Below, piece after piece: positions 38,651 to 48,013 of a stretch of 64,000 nucleotides of DNA. This stretch comes from Cellvibrio sp. 79. GTDB taxonomy: Bacteria > Pseudomonadota > Gammaproteobacteria > Pseudomonadales > Cellvibrionaceae. Under the pieces are notes generated by a model. That model was given only the letters and a program-made list of their open reading frames with translations. It did no database searches and had not been told where the DNA came from. The stretch spans positions 94,794 through 158,793 of the forward strand of contig MVDH01000001.1 in NCBI GenBank assembly GCA_003056245.1. Direction: 5' to 3'. The position numbers and the translations under genes were made by a program. Positions within the stretch are counted from its first letter, which is position 1, and the number at the start of each line of letters is the position of its first letter.

Positions 38651-39589
38651 GTGCCTGTGTTGAAGCGTATTTATTCAGTAGTCGTTTTTAGTCTGATCTG
38701 TTGTTTTGGTGTCAGTAATTCAAGCGCACGTGAATTGGTGCTGGCTTTTGAAAATACCCTGCAAGAGTCTACATCGCTGGATGCGATGGCGCGCTCACAA
38801 ATGCTGATACGCAACCTCGCGACTGCCGGTGTGCCCCAGGCAATGTTCTTAATCAAAACCGAGTACATGGGCGATAAAAATTCCGGGCGGGTTGCGCTTT
38901 ACAGTGATAAAGGTCATTTACTGGTTAATGCCGGCCACAATCACAACCTGGTTAGTAAAAGCGATCTCTATGCTTATGAGATTGGTATTCTTAAGGCCAA
39001 CCGTATCCTTAGTGGATTTCCCGGGTACAAAAAGCACGTACATTTTTCGACATTGCACGAAACCGGTGATAGGGGAATCCAGCGCGGCCTGATCGATTTT
39101 TTGCGCGAACGTGATTATAAGCCCGCCTTTACCGGCTTTAATAATGCACGTGGAATTGATAATTATATCGATCAGCTGTACCAGAAAAAAATCAGCAAAA
39201 ATCGCCCGGTCAATATGTCAGCTTTGGAAAAAGCGTACGTTGAATTAATGTTGCAACCACTGCAACGGCAAGATGAATATTTGTTTAATATGCTTGGATA
39301 TTCTCCCCGTCAGGTATTGGTTATTCAGGAAAATGATTTAGCTGCTTATTTTGTAGTAGCGTTGGTCGATGAATTGGTTGCGCGTGGCTGGACGATGACT
39401 ACTGCAGAAAAAGCCATGAATGATCCAGTTGTTAATCCCATCGCCAGGGGCGGTTGGGGGGCAAATGGTTATTTGCACGGATTAACCGGTTTGCCCGAGC
39501 TGCCAGTTGCCTATCCGCGCCTGATCGGCGCTCGCAAGGCAGAGATTGATCGTGTGCTGCAGCAGCATGTTCCCGGTTTTATCGAATAG
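38651..39589 (+). CDS. Secreted polysaccharide-deacetylase-fold protein, catalytic site apparently lost
   Basis: Protein of 312 residues from GTG 38651. Signal peptide about 1-26 (VVVFSLICCFGVSNSSA). The body follows the NodB-like deacetylases: ELVLAFENTLQES where motif 1 is normally TFDDGP, AGHNHNLVSKSDLYAYEIG where motif 2 has His-x-x-x-His, and HFSTLHETGDRGIQRGLIDFLRERDYKPA where motif 3 begins. The two motif-1 aspartates are missing (FENT) and only part of the motif-2 histidines remain, so activity is doubtful. It could be a binding protein derived from a deacetylase. Assignment is by fold-level resemblance, moderately sure. Confidence 0.6.
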   Translation: MPVLKRIYSVVVFSLICCFGVSNSSARELVLAFENTLQESTSLDAMARSQMLIRNLATAGVPQAMFLIKTEYMGDKNSGRVALYSDKGHLLVNAGHNHNLVSKSDLYAYEIGILKANRILSGFPGYKKHVHFSTLHETGDRGIQRGLIDFLRERDYKPAFTGFNNARGIDNYIDQLYQKKISKNRPVNMSALEKAYVELMLQPLQRQDEYLFNMLGYSPRQVLVIQENDLAAYFVVALVDELVARGWTMTTAEKAMNDPVVNPIARGGWGANGYLHGLTGLPELPVAYPRLIGARKAEIDRVLQQHVPGFIE

Positions 39590-39649
39590 ATTTTTTTATA
39601 TTTTTACTCACTATTTTGAATTTATTTTTATCAGGTAATAGAGGCACGT

Positions 39650-41167
39650 ATGCTGAAATATACATCCCGTTTAATCGCACTTTTAGTTGCCAGTGCAATA
39701 GCAACGGGTGCCATGGCGCAACAGAAGTCGGTCATTTTTAAAAACGGTTTTGATTCAGAAACCGAGACCAAAAAATTAGCGCTGCTATATGGTGCGAAAG
39801 TTGTTAATGAACAAGTGCGCAATGGCACCAGTGCATTGCAAATTGATGAAGGCGAAGCGTCGGTGCGCTCACGTGTTAATTTAAGTGAACAGGGCACGCT
39901 GGAACTCTGGATTAAGACTTCAAGCCCCGCCACCCAATATAAAATTACAATATTGGTCGCGACCAGCCAAAACACTGACACCGGTTGGGTGCAAGTAGGG
40001 CAGGTGAAGGGCAGCAATGATTCAACTGAATACCATGCCAAGCGTATTTCCATTGATGATCCGGGTAAAAAATATTTGCGTCTGGATTTTGAGGTGACTA
40101 ACGGTCAGGTCTGGATCGACGATTTGAGCGTGGAGAAAATCCTGCTGGATACGGCGTTGCAAAAAAATCAGGAGAAAGTGATTGCCGAAGTACTGGGTAA
40201 ATTGCGTGATGATAAAAATTATCAGGTCCAGGCTGAGGCGTTACGCACTTTGGGTAAAAACTATGCGGCCCAGATTGATGTACAACGCCAATACCTCGAA
40301 TATGCCAATGGTATTTATTCCAGTGTGACGCTGGTACTCGCCACATCAGAGCGCGGCAAGATGGCCAACCCGCTTGGTTATCAAACTTTTAAAGGAATCG
40401 TTAACGATGTGCGTATGGTGGCATCACCGATTCAAAAATCACGTATGGATTCGCTCTTGAAACCCTTGGGCGATATAGCAACGGCGAGCTTAAATGTGAT
40501 GACGGCAGGTGCTTACCAGGCATTTGCCGAACCATTCAAAACCATAGTGGCAACAACATTTGATCGCGTGTCTTATGAAAATGCGGGTGTTGATCGCAAA
40601 GCACGTAAGTATGCCGAGGAAAATGGCTTGAAAACGTTTTCCAAGGCAGAGGGTTTTCTTGGTGAGGTAGAAAAGGAATTAAACACTGTTGTCGCCCTGG
40701 ATAAAGATTTGATCGATATTCAACGTGAGGTGGATAAATTCCGCAAAGATCTGGATAAACATTTGAAAGAGTCATTGATTGCTGGCGGTATGGGGCGCGG
40801 TCAGGAAAATTACAATCGGGTAATGAGCAAAGACGAACCAGTTCGTAATGAGGCGTTGCAGGAAATTAATAATTATTTCACTTTGCAAGCGGAGAGCTAT
40901 CAAAACCATTCCAGTTCCAATACCGAATTTGTGCAATTTATGATGAAGGCGACTGGCACCATGGAAGAGACTCAAGTTTTCAAAGAGCGGTTTAACCTGA
41001 TCGCATCTTCAGTGATCACCTTCTACGATAAATTTGATCGCTCTGTTGCCAAAGACCAGAATCCGTTCTCTGATGAAAAAGATCGCGCGTTGTGGGAATC
41101 TCACGCTGTTAAAGTGCGTGGTTATATTCAGGAGTCCAAAGCCGCTTTTGCCAAAGCCTATATGTAA
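39650..41167 (+). CDS. Secreted hypothetical protein: jelly-roll plus long helical region
   Basis: Protein of 505 residues with signal peptide 1-23 (AIATGAMA). Residues about 26-165 read as a beta-sandwich of the galactose-binding/concanavalin type (VIFKNGFDSE, GTLELWIKTSSPA, YLRLDFEVTNGQVWIDDLSVEK). Residues 170-505 are almost entirely helical and charged (DIQREVDKFRKDLDKHLKE), probably a coiled coil. I do not recognise a named family. It ends at a strong terminator and follows the deacetylase-like gene by 60 bases. A cell-envelope or extracellular binding role is possible, nothing more. Confidence 0.7.
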   Translation: MLKYTSRLIALLVASAIATGAMAQQKSVIFKNGFDSETETKKLALLYGAKVVNEQVRNGTSALQIDEGEASVRSRVNLSEQGTLELWIKTSSPATQYKITILVATSQNTDTGWVQVGQVKGSNDSTEYHAKRISIDDPGKKYLRLDFEVTNGQVWIDDLSVEKILLDTALQKNQEKVIAEVLGKLRDDKNYQVQAEALRTLGKNYAAQIDVQRQYLEYANGIYSSVTLVLATSERGKMANPLGYQTFKGIVNDVRMVASPIQKSRMDSLLKPLGDIATASLNVMTAGAYQAFAEPFKTIVATTFDRVSYENAGVDRKARKYAEENGLKTFSKAEGFLGEVEKELNTVVALDKDLIDIQREVDKFRKDLDKHLKESLIAGGMGRGQENYNRVMSKDEPVRNEALQEINNYFTLQAESYQNHSSSNTEFVQFMMKATGTMEETQVFKERFNLIASSVITFYDKFDRSVAKDQNPFSDEKDRALWESHAVKVRGYIQESKAAFAKAYM

Positions 41168-41188
41168 TATTCCGTTGAATCCTGACCA

Positions 41189-41218
41189 AAAGCCTCGTTA
41201 GATACGAGGCTTTTTTTT
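41189..41218 (+). terminator. Intrinsic terminator
   Basis: Stem AAAGCCTCGT / ACGAGGCTTT with a TAGAT loop, followed by a run of T, 21 bases after the secreted helical protein gene. Confidence 0.9.
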
Positions 41219-41386
41219 GAGTAGTATTAATTAGGCCAGCTGTATAATCTGTTTGCGAAAAAATGTCGCGCATATACCCAAATAGTCATTAACAAGCTAT
41301 GCTTGCCCAAGCGATAATTTTCGCGCCGCGGCAAATCGCCGGCCAGGAAATCTGTAATACGCTCATCCTTCACAAGACCTTATACG

Positions 41387-43723
41387 ATGTTGACGTTACC
41401 CACACAGTCACCAGTTTTTTCTATTTTCTGGCGAGATGCACCAGAACGCATTTATTTAGCGGTTTTTGTGTTGTTTTTGGCGACAGCCCTTGCCTTGTTC
41501 CCTGGTTCGGCCGTTGCACTCGATAAACAAAAAATAACCGTTTCCTATTTGTATAACTTTGCCAAAAATATTGAATGGCCTAATCAGGAGGCGATGACTT
41601 CCTTTGATATTGGTATTTACGGCTCTTATAGTCCGGCACTCCTGGACGAGTTGAATGTATTAAAGCAGCGAGTCAAGCTGCGGAATTTACCTATCACTGT
41701 TACGCAGGTGAATCGTGCGGATTCTTTGGGGAAATATCACCTGGTTTATGTAGAGCAGGCGAGCGCTAAAACAATTAACGATATTTATGATGCCCTGGAA
41801 GGCAAGCCGGTTTTGCTGGTTACCCATGCTTACAATAATAAACAATTAGTGATGATTAACCTCATTCCCACTAATGATGATCGACTGAAGTTTGAGGTAA
41901 ATAAATCCAACATCATTAATCATGGTTTGACGCCGTTGCCTGAATTAATTCTGAATGGCGGGACTGAAATTGACGTTGCCAAATTGTATCGCGAGGGGCA
42001 GGCCTCATTGGTTGCTTTGCAAAAACAATTGCAGGGCCGTGAAAAGGTGTTAAATGAGCTAACTCTCTCCATTCAAAAACAACAGGCTACCAACGACCAG
42101 TTGGAAGTGCAGATGGCTTCACTCAATCAAAATATCCAAAAGAGTGATGCATTGATTGCCCAGCAAAAATTGCAACTGCAAGACCAGCAAACACAAATTG
42201 AGGCTAATAAACTCGAGCGCGAGAATCTGTTGCAAGAAGTAACCCAGCGCACCAGGGAGCTGGATGAACAGCAGCAACATTTGAGTTCAATCGTTAAAGA
42301 AATTGATGCGCGCGAAAAACGCCTGACCTACCTTAACAATACAATCAAATCGCAAGAAGACATTATTCTCAAACAAAAAGCCGCAATTGTTAACCTGGAT
42401 GAATTGGTTGATTCGCAACAAGTGGCATTGCGCTATTTGTGGGGGTCTGTCATTTTGGGGGCATTGTTAATTGTTACAGTTTTAATCGCTTACACAGTGA
42501 AGCGCCGCGATAACCAACGGTTGGCTGCGCACAGCCAGGATTTGCAAATGGCCCGTGATCGCCTCGCGATTGCCAAACGCAAAGCTGAAGATGCAAGTCA
42601 GGCAAAAAGTGAATTCCTCTCGCTCATGAGCCATGAATTGCGCACACCCTTGCAAGCTATCATTGGTTATACCGAGGTAGTTATTGAAGAATTAAAACTG
42701 GCTGATGATGAGCATCACGTTAAAGACCTGACGCGCGTAATTTTGAATAGCGAACGCTTGTTGAAATTAATTAACAGTGTATTGGACCTGGCCAAAATTG
42801 AATCCGGTCGCATGGAACTGGATTTGACAGAAGTGAAACTGTCCAGCCTGGTTGAAGAGGCATCAAATACCGTTGCGCCGTTGCTTGAGCGTAATGCCAT
42901 TCGTTTGTTAGTCGATGTGGATGATGGCGAATCCCTGCCTAAAGCCGATCCGGAAAAACTGTTGCATATCCTGATTAATTTATTGGGCAATGCCATTAAG
43001 TTCGCTCCTAATGGGCAGGTGCGAATAAAGGCTTATCATCAACCCAAACGTATTTATATCAGCGTGGCGGATACCGGAATTGGAATTTCTGCTGAACAGC
43101 AAGTGGGTATTTTCGATCCGTTTAAACAGGCCGATTCCGGAACAACACGTAAATTCCAGGGCAGTGGTCTGGGGCTTTCTATTACCAGGCAGTTGTGTGA
43201 ATTGATGGGCGGAAATATCCGCATAGAAAGTGAGTTGGGTAAAGGAGCAAAGTTTATTATTGAATTGCCGTTGCCGATTAATCCAACACCGGTCGCCATG
43301 ATTAAAAAAGATGCTGAGGATAGTTATCCGACTGCACCATTCACTAATCCAGCTGTGGCGGGTGAGCAGGTTGTGATGATTGATGATGATCCGGCGTTTC
43401 TGGATATTATGTCGCGCACTATTCGCGCTGAAGGTTATGAAGTTCATACCGCGAGCGATGCGGAATCCGGCTGGCGGTTAATCCAGTCGATAAAGCCGCA
43501 AGTAATTACACTCGATTTATTATTGCCTGACCAACATGGCTGGATTTTATTTGAGCGGATTAAAGATGATCCGGATGTGCGTGATATTCCCGTCATAGTG
43601 GTCTCTATGATCGAGGAGCGTAAACGCTTTAATCGTCAGCCCGCCGAAGAGTATTTGACCAAACCGGTTAAGCGCGAAACGCTGAAGCAGGCCGTTCAAC
43701 GTCTGGCTCCGCGTAAAAGTTAG
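41387..43723 (+). CDS. YfiR-domain hybrid sensor histidine kinase
   Basis: Protein of 778 residues. An N-terminal signal/TM segment (about 25-44) is followed by a periplasmic YfiR/DUF4154 domain (ITVSYLYNFAKNIEWP, FDIGIYGSYSP, YVEQASAKTINDIYDALEG, GLTPLPELILNGG; about 45-195). A long coiled coil (about 200-345), TM2 (about 349-372), HisKA with His416 (SLMSHELRTPLQAIIGYTE), HATPase (LLGNAIKFAPNG, ADTGIGIS, GSGLGLSITRQL) and a receiver with Asp710 (ITLDLLLPDQHG) follow. YfiR of Pseudomonas restrains a diguanylate cyclase; here the domain is the sensor of a kinase. The output partner is unknown. There is no ribosome site at the ATG. It precedes a TonB receptor gene. Confidence 0.9.
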   Translation: MLTLPTQSPVFSIFWRDAPERIYLAVFVLFLATALALFPGSAVALDKQKITVSYLYNFAKNIEWPNQEAMTSFDIGIYGSYSPALLDELNVLKQRVKLRNLPITVTQVNRADSLGKYHLVYVEQASAKTINDIYDALEGKPVLLVTHAYNNKQLVMINLIPTNDDRLKFEVNKSNIINHGLTPLPELILNGGTEIDVAKLYREGQASLVALQKQLQGREKVLNELTLSIQKQQATNDQLEVQMASLNQNIQKSDALIAQQKLQLQDQQTQIEANKLERENLLQEVTQRTRELDEQQQHLSSIVKEIDAREKRLTYLNNTIKSQEDIILKQKAAIVNLDELVDSQQVALRYLWGSVILGALLIVTVLIAYTVKRRDNQRLAAHSQDLQMARDRLAIAKRKAEDASQAKSEFLSLMSHELRTPLQAIIGYTEVVIEELKLADDEHHVKDLTRVILNSERLLKLINSVLDLAKIESGRMELDLTEVKLSSLVEEASNTVAPLLERNAIRLLVDVDDGESLPKADPEKLLHILINLLGNAIKFAPNGQVRIKAYHQPKRIYISVADTGIGISAEQQVGIFDPFKQADSGTTRKFQGSGLGLSITRQLCELMGGNIRIESELGKGAKFIIELPLPINPTPVAMIKKDAEDSYPTAPFTNPAVAGEQVVMIDDDPAFLDIMSRTIRAEGYEVHTASDAESGWRLIQSIKPQVITLDLLLPDQHGWILFERIKDDPDVRDIPVIVVSMIEERKRFNRQPAEEYLTKPVKRETLKQAVQRLAPRKS

Positions 43724-43933
43724 TTTAATAAGCTTTGCTTTCATATAAAGTTAAACTAGTCTTAGCGTTTTCCTTAGAGAAAAAAGTACTTAGGCATAGT
43801 TGGAAATTCTCAAGTAAATAAGAGTACCCGGTACATAAAAATTATTACGGTTTATTCGTAGAGTTTTGGATCAGAGGCAATGAGTAGTTTAGTCAGCGGA
43901 ATGACGCAAGCCCTTATTTAACAGGTTGTCATT

Positions 43934-46090
43934 ATGCGCTTGTCACATACAGCAAAATTTGCGCTGGCGTTAGTTCCTGCTGTTATTGGTATTGCAGCCC
44001 GGGCTGCTACCGAGTCAAATGCATCCGCAGAAGATTTTTATAATCTGTCACTTGCTGAACTAGGCCAGGTTGAAATTTCTATCGCTACTGGCAATAGCAC
44101 ACCATTGGACCGGGCACCTGCAGCAGCGACAGTAATCACTGCCAGTGAAATCCAGGCAATGGGTGCACGCAACCTGAATGAAGTGCTGGAAACAGTTCCT
44201 GGTTTGCACGTCTCATTGTCCAGTTTAAGCCGCCTGGATTCGGTGTACTCCATTCGCGGTATTCACACCGGATTTAATCCACAAGTTTTATTGATGATGA
44301 ATGGCATTCCGGTGCAATACAGTTTGCAAGGCGGAAGGCCAACCTTATTTCGTTTGCCGATCGCCAATATTGCGCGCATTGAAGTTATTCGTGGCCCAGG
44401 TTCTGCAATTTATGGGGCAGATGCTTATGCGGGGGTTATCAATGTTATTACCCGGGACGCGTCCTCCATAGAAGGGGAATCTGTCGGTGTTCTGGGTGGT
44501 TCATTCGGCAATCGCGAACTGTGGGCGCAGGGCGCAACTAAATGGAACGATGTTGCGATTGCTTATGGAATGGCCTATCAGAAAAGTGATGGTGATTCGG
44601 CGCGTAAGGTCGGTGCAGATTTGCAAAGTGTACTTGATCAACTTCTGGGAACGAAAGCATCATTAGCCCCCGGTGCGTTATCGACACGTTATGAATTGCT
44701 GGATTTACATTTATCGTTAAGCACGGAAAAAACCCAGGTGAATTTATGGAACTGGCGCTCCACTGATGCAGGTGTTGGCGCGGGTGCGGCCCAGGTAATT
44801 GATCCTTTGGGGTATGACGATAGTAAATTATGGATGGCCGATATCAATCATAAATTTATGTCGGGCTCCAATCAGTGGGATAACAATTTGCGTTTAAGTT
44901 ATCTCTATTACAATATCCAAACAATTTTCCGTTTATTTCCTGAAAATACTTTTTTGCCCATTGGTTCTGATGGCAATCTGGATTTCGGCGCGCCGGCAGG
45001 TTGGGTGCAATTTCCCGATGGATTATTTGGCAATCCGGGCGCAGACATGGAAGATTCAAATATTGAGTGGGTATCGGTTTATTCCGGCTTTGAGGATCAT
45101 CGTATTCGCATAGCGTTGGGTGGCCGCTGGCAAGTGTTAAATCCACGCGAAACCAAGAATTTTGGTCCGGGAGTAATTAACGGTTCTGAATCCGTGGTTG
45201 ATGGAACACTCACCGATGTAACAGATACACCTTATATTTATTTAGCAGATAGTAAACGGGATTTGCGTTATCTCTCGTTGCAAGATGAATGGAAATTGAT
45301 ATCCAATCTGGATTTAACTGCAGGTGTTCGTTACGACGATTATTCTGACTTTGGTAGCACCACCAATCCACGTGTGGCATTAGTCTGGTCTACCAACGAA
45401 AGCCTGACTACCAAATTACTTTACGGCAGTGCGTTTCGGGCACCGTCATTTGCAGAACTTTATTTCAAAAATAATCCGGTATCACTGGGCAATACTGTAC
45501 TTAAGCCGGAACAAATTGACACGCTCGAATTATCGTTCAATTTTCGTCTGGCTAACGATTGGCAATCGTCCCTCACGCTTTTCAAATACCAGGCAAGAGA
45601 CATGATTGAATTTGTGCAGGATCCTTTTGCCACCACTAAAACCGCACAGAACGTACTGGACCAAAATGGTAAAGGAATAGAACTTGAACTGAATTGGAAA
45701 CCGCTACCGCAATTGCATATTGCCAGTAGTTACGCACTGCAAGATGCCGAAGACGCACATACTGGCAATCCGATTGCCGATGCACCCGGGCAGCAATTCA
45801 AGGTGAATGCAAACTGGGAGTTTGCGAGCAGATGGTATTTGAATTCACAGCTGAATTGGGTTGCTGATCGTCAACGTGCAAGCGTGGATAATCGTAAAGA
45901 TATTGCGGATTACACCCTGCTTAATTTCACCCTGCATCGCAAATCCTTATTAAGGAATCTGGATTTTTCGATCGCGTTGCGCAATGCAACAGATGAAGAC
46001 GCGCGCGAGCCAAGCAGCGGCTCCATTCGCGATGATTATCCATTGGAGTCCCGCAGCTATTGGATGGGCATTACCTACAATTTTCAGTAA
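43934..46090 (+). CDS. TonB-dependent outer membrane receptor
   Basis: Protein of 718 residues. Signal peptide 1-24 (ARA). Mature N-terminus with LSLAELGQVEISIATG, then the plug domain (APAAATVITASEIQAMGARNLNEVLETVPGLHV, SIRGIHTGFNPQVLLMMNGIPV, IEVIRGPGSAIYGADAYAGVINVIT) and a long barrel ending in GITYNFQ with a C-terminal aromatic for BAM recognition. Substrate unknown (siderophore, cobalamin or glycan). It lies 210 bases after the YfiR-type kinase; such pairs recur in gammaproteobacteria as I recall, suggesting that the kinase monitors the envelope around this receptor. Confidence 0.92.
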   Translation: MRLSHTAKFALALVPAVIGIAARAATESNASAEDFYNLSLAELGQVEISIATGNSTPLDRAPAAATVITASEIQAMGARNLNEVLETVPGLHVSLSSLSRLDSVYSIRGIHTGFNPQVLLMMNGIPVQYSLQGGRPTLFRLPIANIARIEVIRGPGSAIYGADAYAGVINVITRDASSIEGESVGVLGGSFGNRELWAQGATKWNDVAIAYGMAYQKSDGDSARKVGADLQSVLDQLLGTKASLAPGALSTRYELLDLHLSLSTEKTQVNLWNWRSTDAGVGAGAAQVIDPLGYDDSKLWMADINHKFMSGSNQWDNNLRLSYLYYNIQTIFRLFPENTFLPIGSDGNLDFGAPAGWVQFPDGLFGNPGADMEDSNIEWVSVYSGFEDHRIRIALGGRWQVLNPRETKNFGPGVINGSESVVDGTLTDVTDTPYIYLADSKRDLRYLSLQDEWKLISNLDLTAGVRYDDYSDFGSTTNPRVALVWSTNESLTTKLLYGSAFRAPSFAELYFKNNPVSLGNTVLKPEQIDTLELSFNFRLANDWQSSLTLFKYQARDMIEFVQDPFATTKTAQNVLDQNGKGIELELNWKPLPQLHIASSYALQDAEDAHTGNPIADAPGQQFKVNANWEFASRWYLNSQLNWVADRQRASVDNRKDIADYTLLNFTLHRKSLLRNLDFSIALRNATDEDAREPSSGSIRDDYPLESRSYWMGITYNFQ

Positions 46091-46133
46091 GGTCTGCAGT
46101 AGTAAAATCTGATGGGTTGATGAGTGACCGACT

Positions 46134-46937
46134 ATGAGTGAAGAATTTAAACACGAACAGGTGCGCAGCCGTAACGAGCCTTTCGCACAGAAAACCGCCA
46201 GCCAGATTTGGCATGAGACCCCCGCTGTTGATAATCCCTACATTGCCGCATCGTCCCATTGCTATGGATATGATTTGCATGAGTTGATGCACAAGCGCTC
46301 TTATGTCGATGTCATTTTTTTATTATTCCGCGGCGAATTACCGAGCGCTGCGCAAGCGGAATTGTTGCAGCAACTGATGATCGCGTTAATTAATCCCGGT
46401 CCACGCCATGCAGCGACACGCGCGGCAATGAATGTCGGGGTTGGTAAAACCGACCCACTCCATATTTTACCCATCGCGACGGCGGTATACGCCGGTGAAT
46501 ATTCGGGTGCAAAAGAAGTTGAAATGTCGATGACATTTATCGAAGCCAATTGCGAGCGTGATGTTGCTGTAGTTGTGCAAGAAAATTTTATCGATACGGA
46601 TGCTGTTGAACGCACGGGTTTTGGTGTTCGCCATGGCGGGATTGAATTAAGGGCGGTGCAGCTCGCGCAACAACTGCAACAACTTGATGGCGCTGGAAAT
46701 GCATTGGCGTGGGGTAATCGGTTGGCCGCTGCGCTCACACCCATGAAAAAGAATTGGTTAATTACCAGTGTTGCAGCGGCGGTGTTATTGGATTTAGGTT
46801 TCAGCACGCGTGTCGGTGCCAGTTTTTTTCAATTGCTTGGCGCGCCGGGATTGTTGGCCCATGGGTTGGAAATGGCGGGCAAGCCTATCCTCGCCATGCC
46901 GTTTGTGAGTGATGAAAATTATATTGTTGAACGATAA
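46134..46937 (+). CDS. Citrate-synthase-fold protein, subunit A
   Basis: Protein of 267 residues, much shorter than citrate synthase (about 370-430). SSHCYGYDLHELMHKRSYVDVIFLLFRGELPSAAQ matches the family's N-terminal G-Y-x-I-x-E-L..Y-x-x-V..L-L-x-G-x-L-P pattern. GVRHGGIELRAVQLAQQL looks like the G-x-x-H-G-G-A segment that carries the first catalytic histidine. The second histidine motif (G-F-G-H-x-V-Y) and the Asp region are absent, with only short remnants downstream. Cytoplasmic. The next gene is a second citrate-synthase-like protein, so the two may form one heteromeric enzyme or a regulatory pair. Confidence 0.75.
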   Translation: MSEEFKHEQVRSRNEPFAQKTASQIWHETPAVDNPYIAASSHCYGYDLHELMHKRSYVDVIFLLFRGELPSAAQAELLQQLMIALINPGPRHAATRAAMNVGVGKTDPLHILPIATAVYAGEYSGAKEVEMSMTFIEANCERDVAVVVQENFIDTDAVERTGFGVRHGGIELRAVQLAQQLQQLDGAGNALAWGNRLAAALTPMKKNWLITSVAAAVLLDLGFSTRVGASFFQLLGAPGLLAHGLEMAGKPILAMPFVSDENYIVER

Positions 46938-47013
46938 ACGCAGTATTGCGAATCGACAGCCAATTTAAAACGCGATAGCCGCACTAACAGTATTAAGGTA
47001 ACGAAAAAAAGCG

Positions 47014-47859
47014 ATGACACATTCAACCTATAGTAATCCGGAAATAATTGATTATCTGGATCAACGTCGCGGAAAAATTTTCAGCAATACGGGCGGTTGG
47101 TTTCCTGGCAAAGGTGTATTTAGCCATGGTTATTCAATGCTGGAAGAATTGGTTGGGGAAAAGACGTACTTCCAGGTCCTGATATTAAATGCAACCGGAA
47201 AATTGGTTGACCGGCCACTCGCTGACTGGGTGGAAGCCTTATATGGTTGCCTGAGTTGGCCTGACCCCCGGATATGGTGCAATCAAATTGGTGCCTTGTC
47301 TGGTGCGGTGCGCACGTCGGTTATGAGCGCTACCGCGATGGGAGCGTTAGCCGCAGACTCGCGCATTTATGGTGTATTGCCTTTGCTGGAAAGCGTTGCA
47401 TTTATTCAGCAAGCCTTGATAAAAAAACAGCAGGGAATGAATGCCGGGCAAATTGTTGATGAGGCTTTTGCAGAGTGTAAAGCGAGTAAGCCCTATATTA
47501 TGGGTTACCGACGCCCCATCGCAAAAGGCGACGAGCGTTTGGAGGTGATGGAAAAAGTCGGGAAAAAATTGGGCTTTGGTATTGGCGAACATATGTTGCT
47601 CGCGTATGAAATTGAAAAGACGCTGCTGGAAAAAATTGATGAAGGTATGAATATCAATGGCTACATGTCAGCCTTTTTAGCTGACCAGGGTTTTAGCCCG
47701 CAGGAAACGTATCAAATGTTTTCCATGTTGGTGGCGAGCGGGGTAACGGCTTGTTACCTGGATACTTATCGCCGTCCGCCGGATACCTTTTTACCGTTAC
47801 GTTGTGATGATATTGATTACCAGGGGCCGCCCCGGCGTGCTGTCCCTGATGTTAAATAA
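47014..47859 (+). CDS. Citrate-synthase-fold protein, subunit B
   Basis: Protein of 281 residues. FSHGYSMLEELVGEKTYFQVLILNATGKL repeats the family N-terminal pattern; WCNQIGALSGAVRTSVMSATAMGALAA corresponds to the conserved central helices; YIMGYRRPIAKGDERLEVMEKVGKKLGFG fits the G-F-G-H-x-V-Y-x-x-x-D-P-R block but has Arg where the catalytic His should be; RRPPDTFLPLRCDDIDYQGPPRRAVP resembles the family C-terminus. It therefore probably lacks normal citrate synthase chemistry alone. It is 76 bases after subunit A in the same direction, with a terminator at 47957. Confidence 0.75.
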   Translation: MTHSTYSNPEIIDYLDQRRGKIFSNTGGWFPGKGVFSHGYSMLEELVGEKTYFQVLILNATGKLVDRPLADWVEALYGCLSWPDPRIWCNQIGALSGAVRTSVMSATAMGALAADSRIYGVLPLLESVAFIQQALIKKQQGMNAGQIVDEAFAECKASKPYIMGYRRPIAKGDERLEVMEKVGKKLGFGIGEHMLLAYEIEKTLLEKIDEGMNINGYMSAFLADQGFSPQETYQMFSMLVASGVTACYLDTYRRPPDTFLPLRCDDIDYQGPPRRAVPDVK

Positions 47860-47956
47860 TTATTGCCAGATGATAGTTAATTGAAAAGCTATTAATAGAA
47901 GTAAAAAACACAGAAATAAAAGTACAGAAATAATACAGAAATAAAAAGTACAGAAA

Positions 47957-47990
47957 TAAAAAGGGGGCTGAATATTCAGCCCCTTTTTAT
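47957..47990. terminator. Bidirectional terminator
   Basis: AAAAGGGG..CTGAA / TTCAGCCCCTTTT forms a GC-rich stem with one bulged G, flanked by A and T runs. It lies between the citrate-synthase-like pair and the convergent antiporter gene. Four short AT-rich repeats of CAGAAATA precede it (47909-47957). Confidence 0.8.
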
Positions 47991-48013
47991 TTCCGCACGT
48001 ATTAATTCAATAG

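Noticed and set aside
41299..41526. Possible small gene upstream of the YfiR-type kinase
   Set aside because: It overlaps the kinase start in another frame, and its sequence shows no domain. The kinase frame has a clear signal segment and domain.
47909..47957. Short AT-rich tandem units CAGAAATA before the terminator
   Set aside because: Only four imperfect copies with uneven spacing; probably simple sequence drift in a 3' region, with no sign of a functional element.
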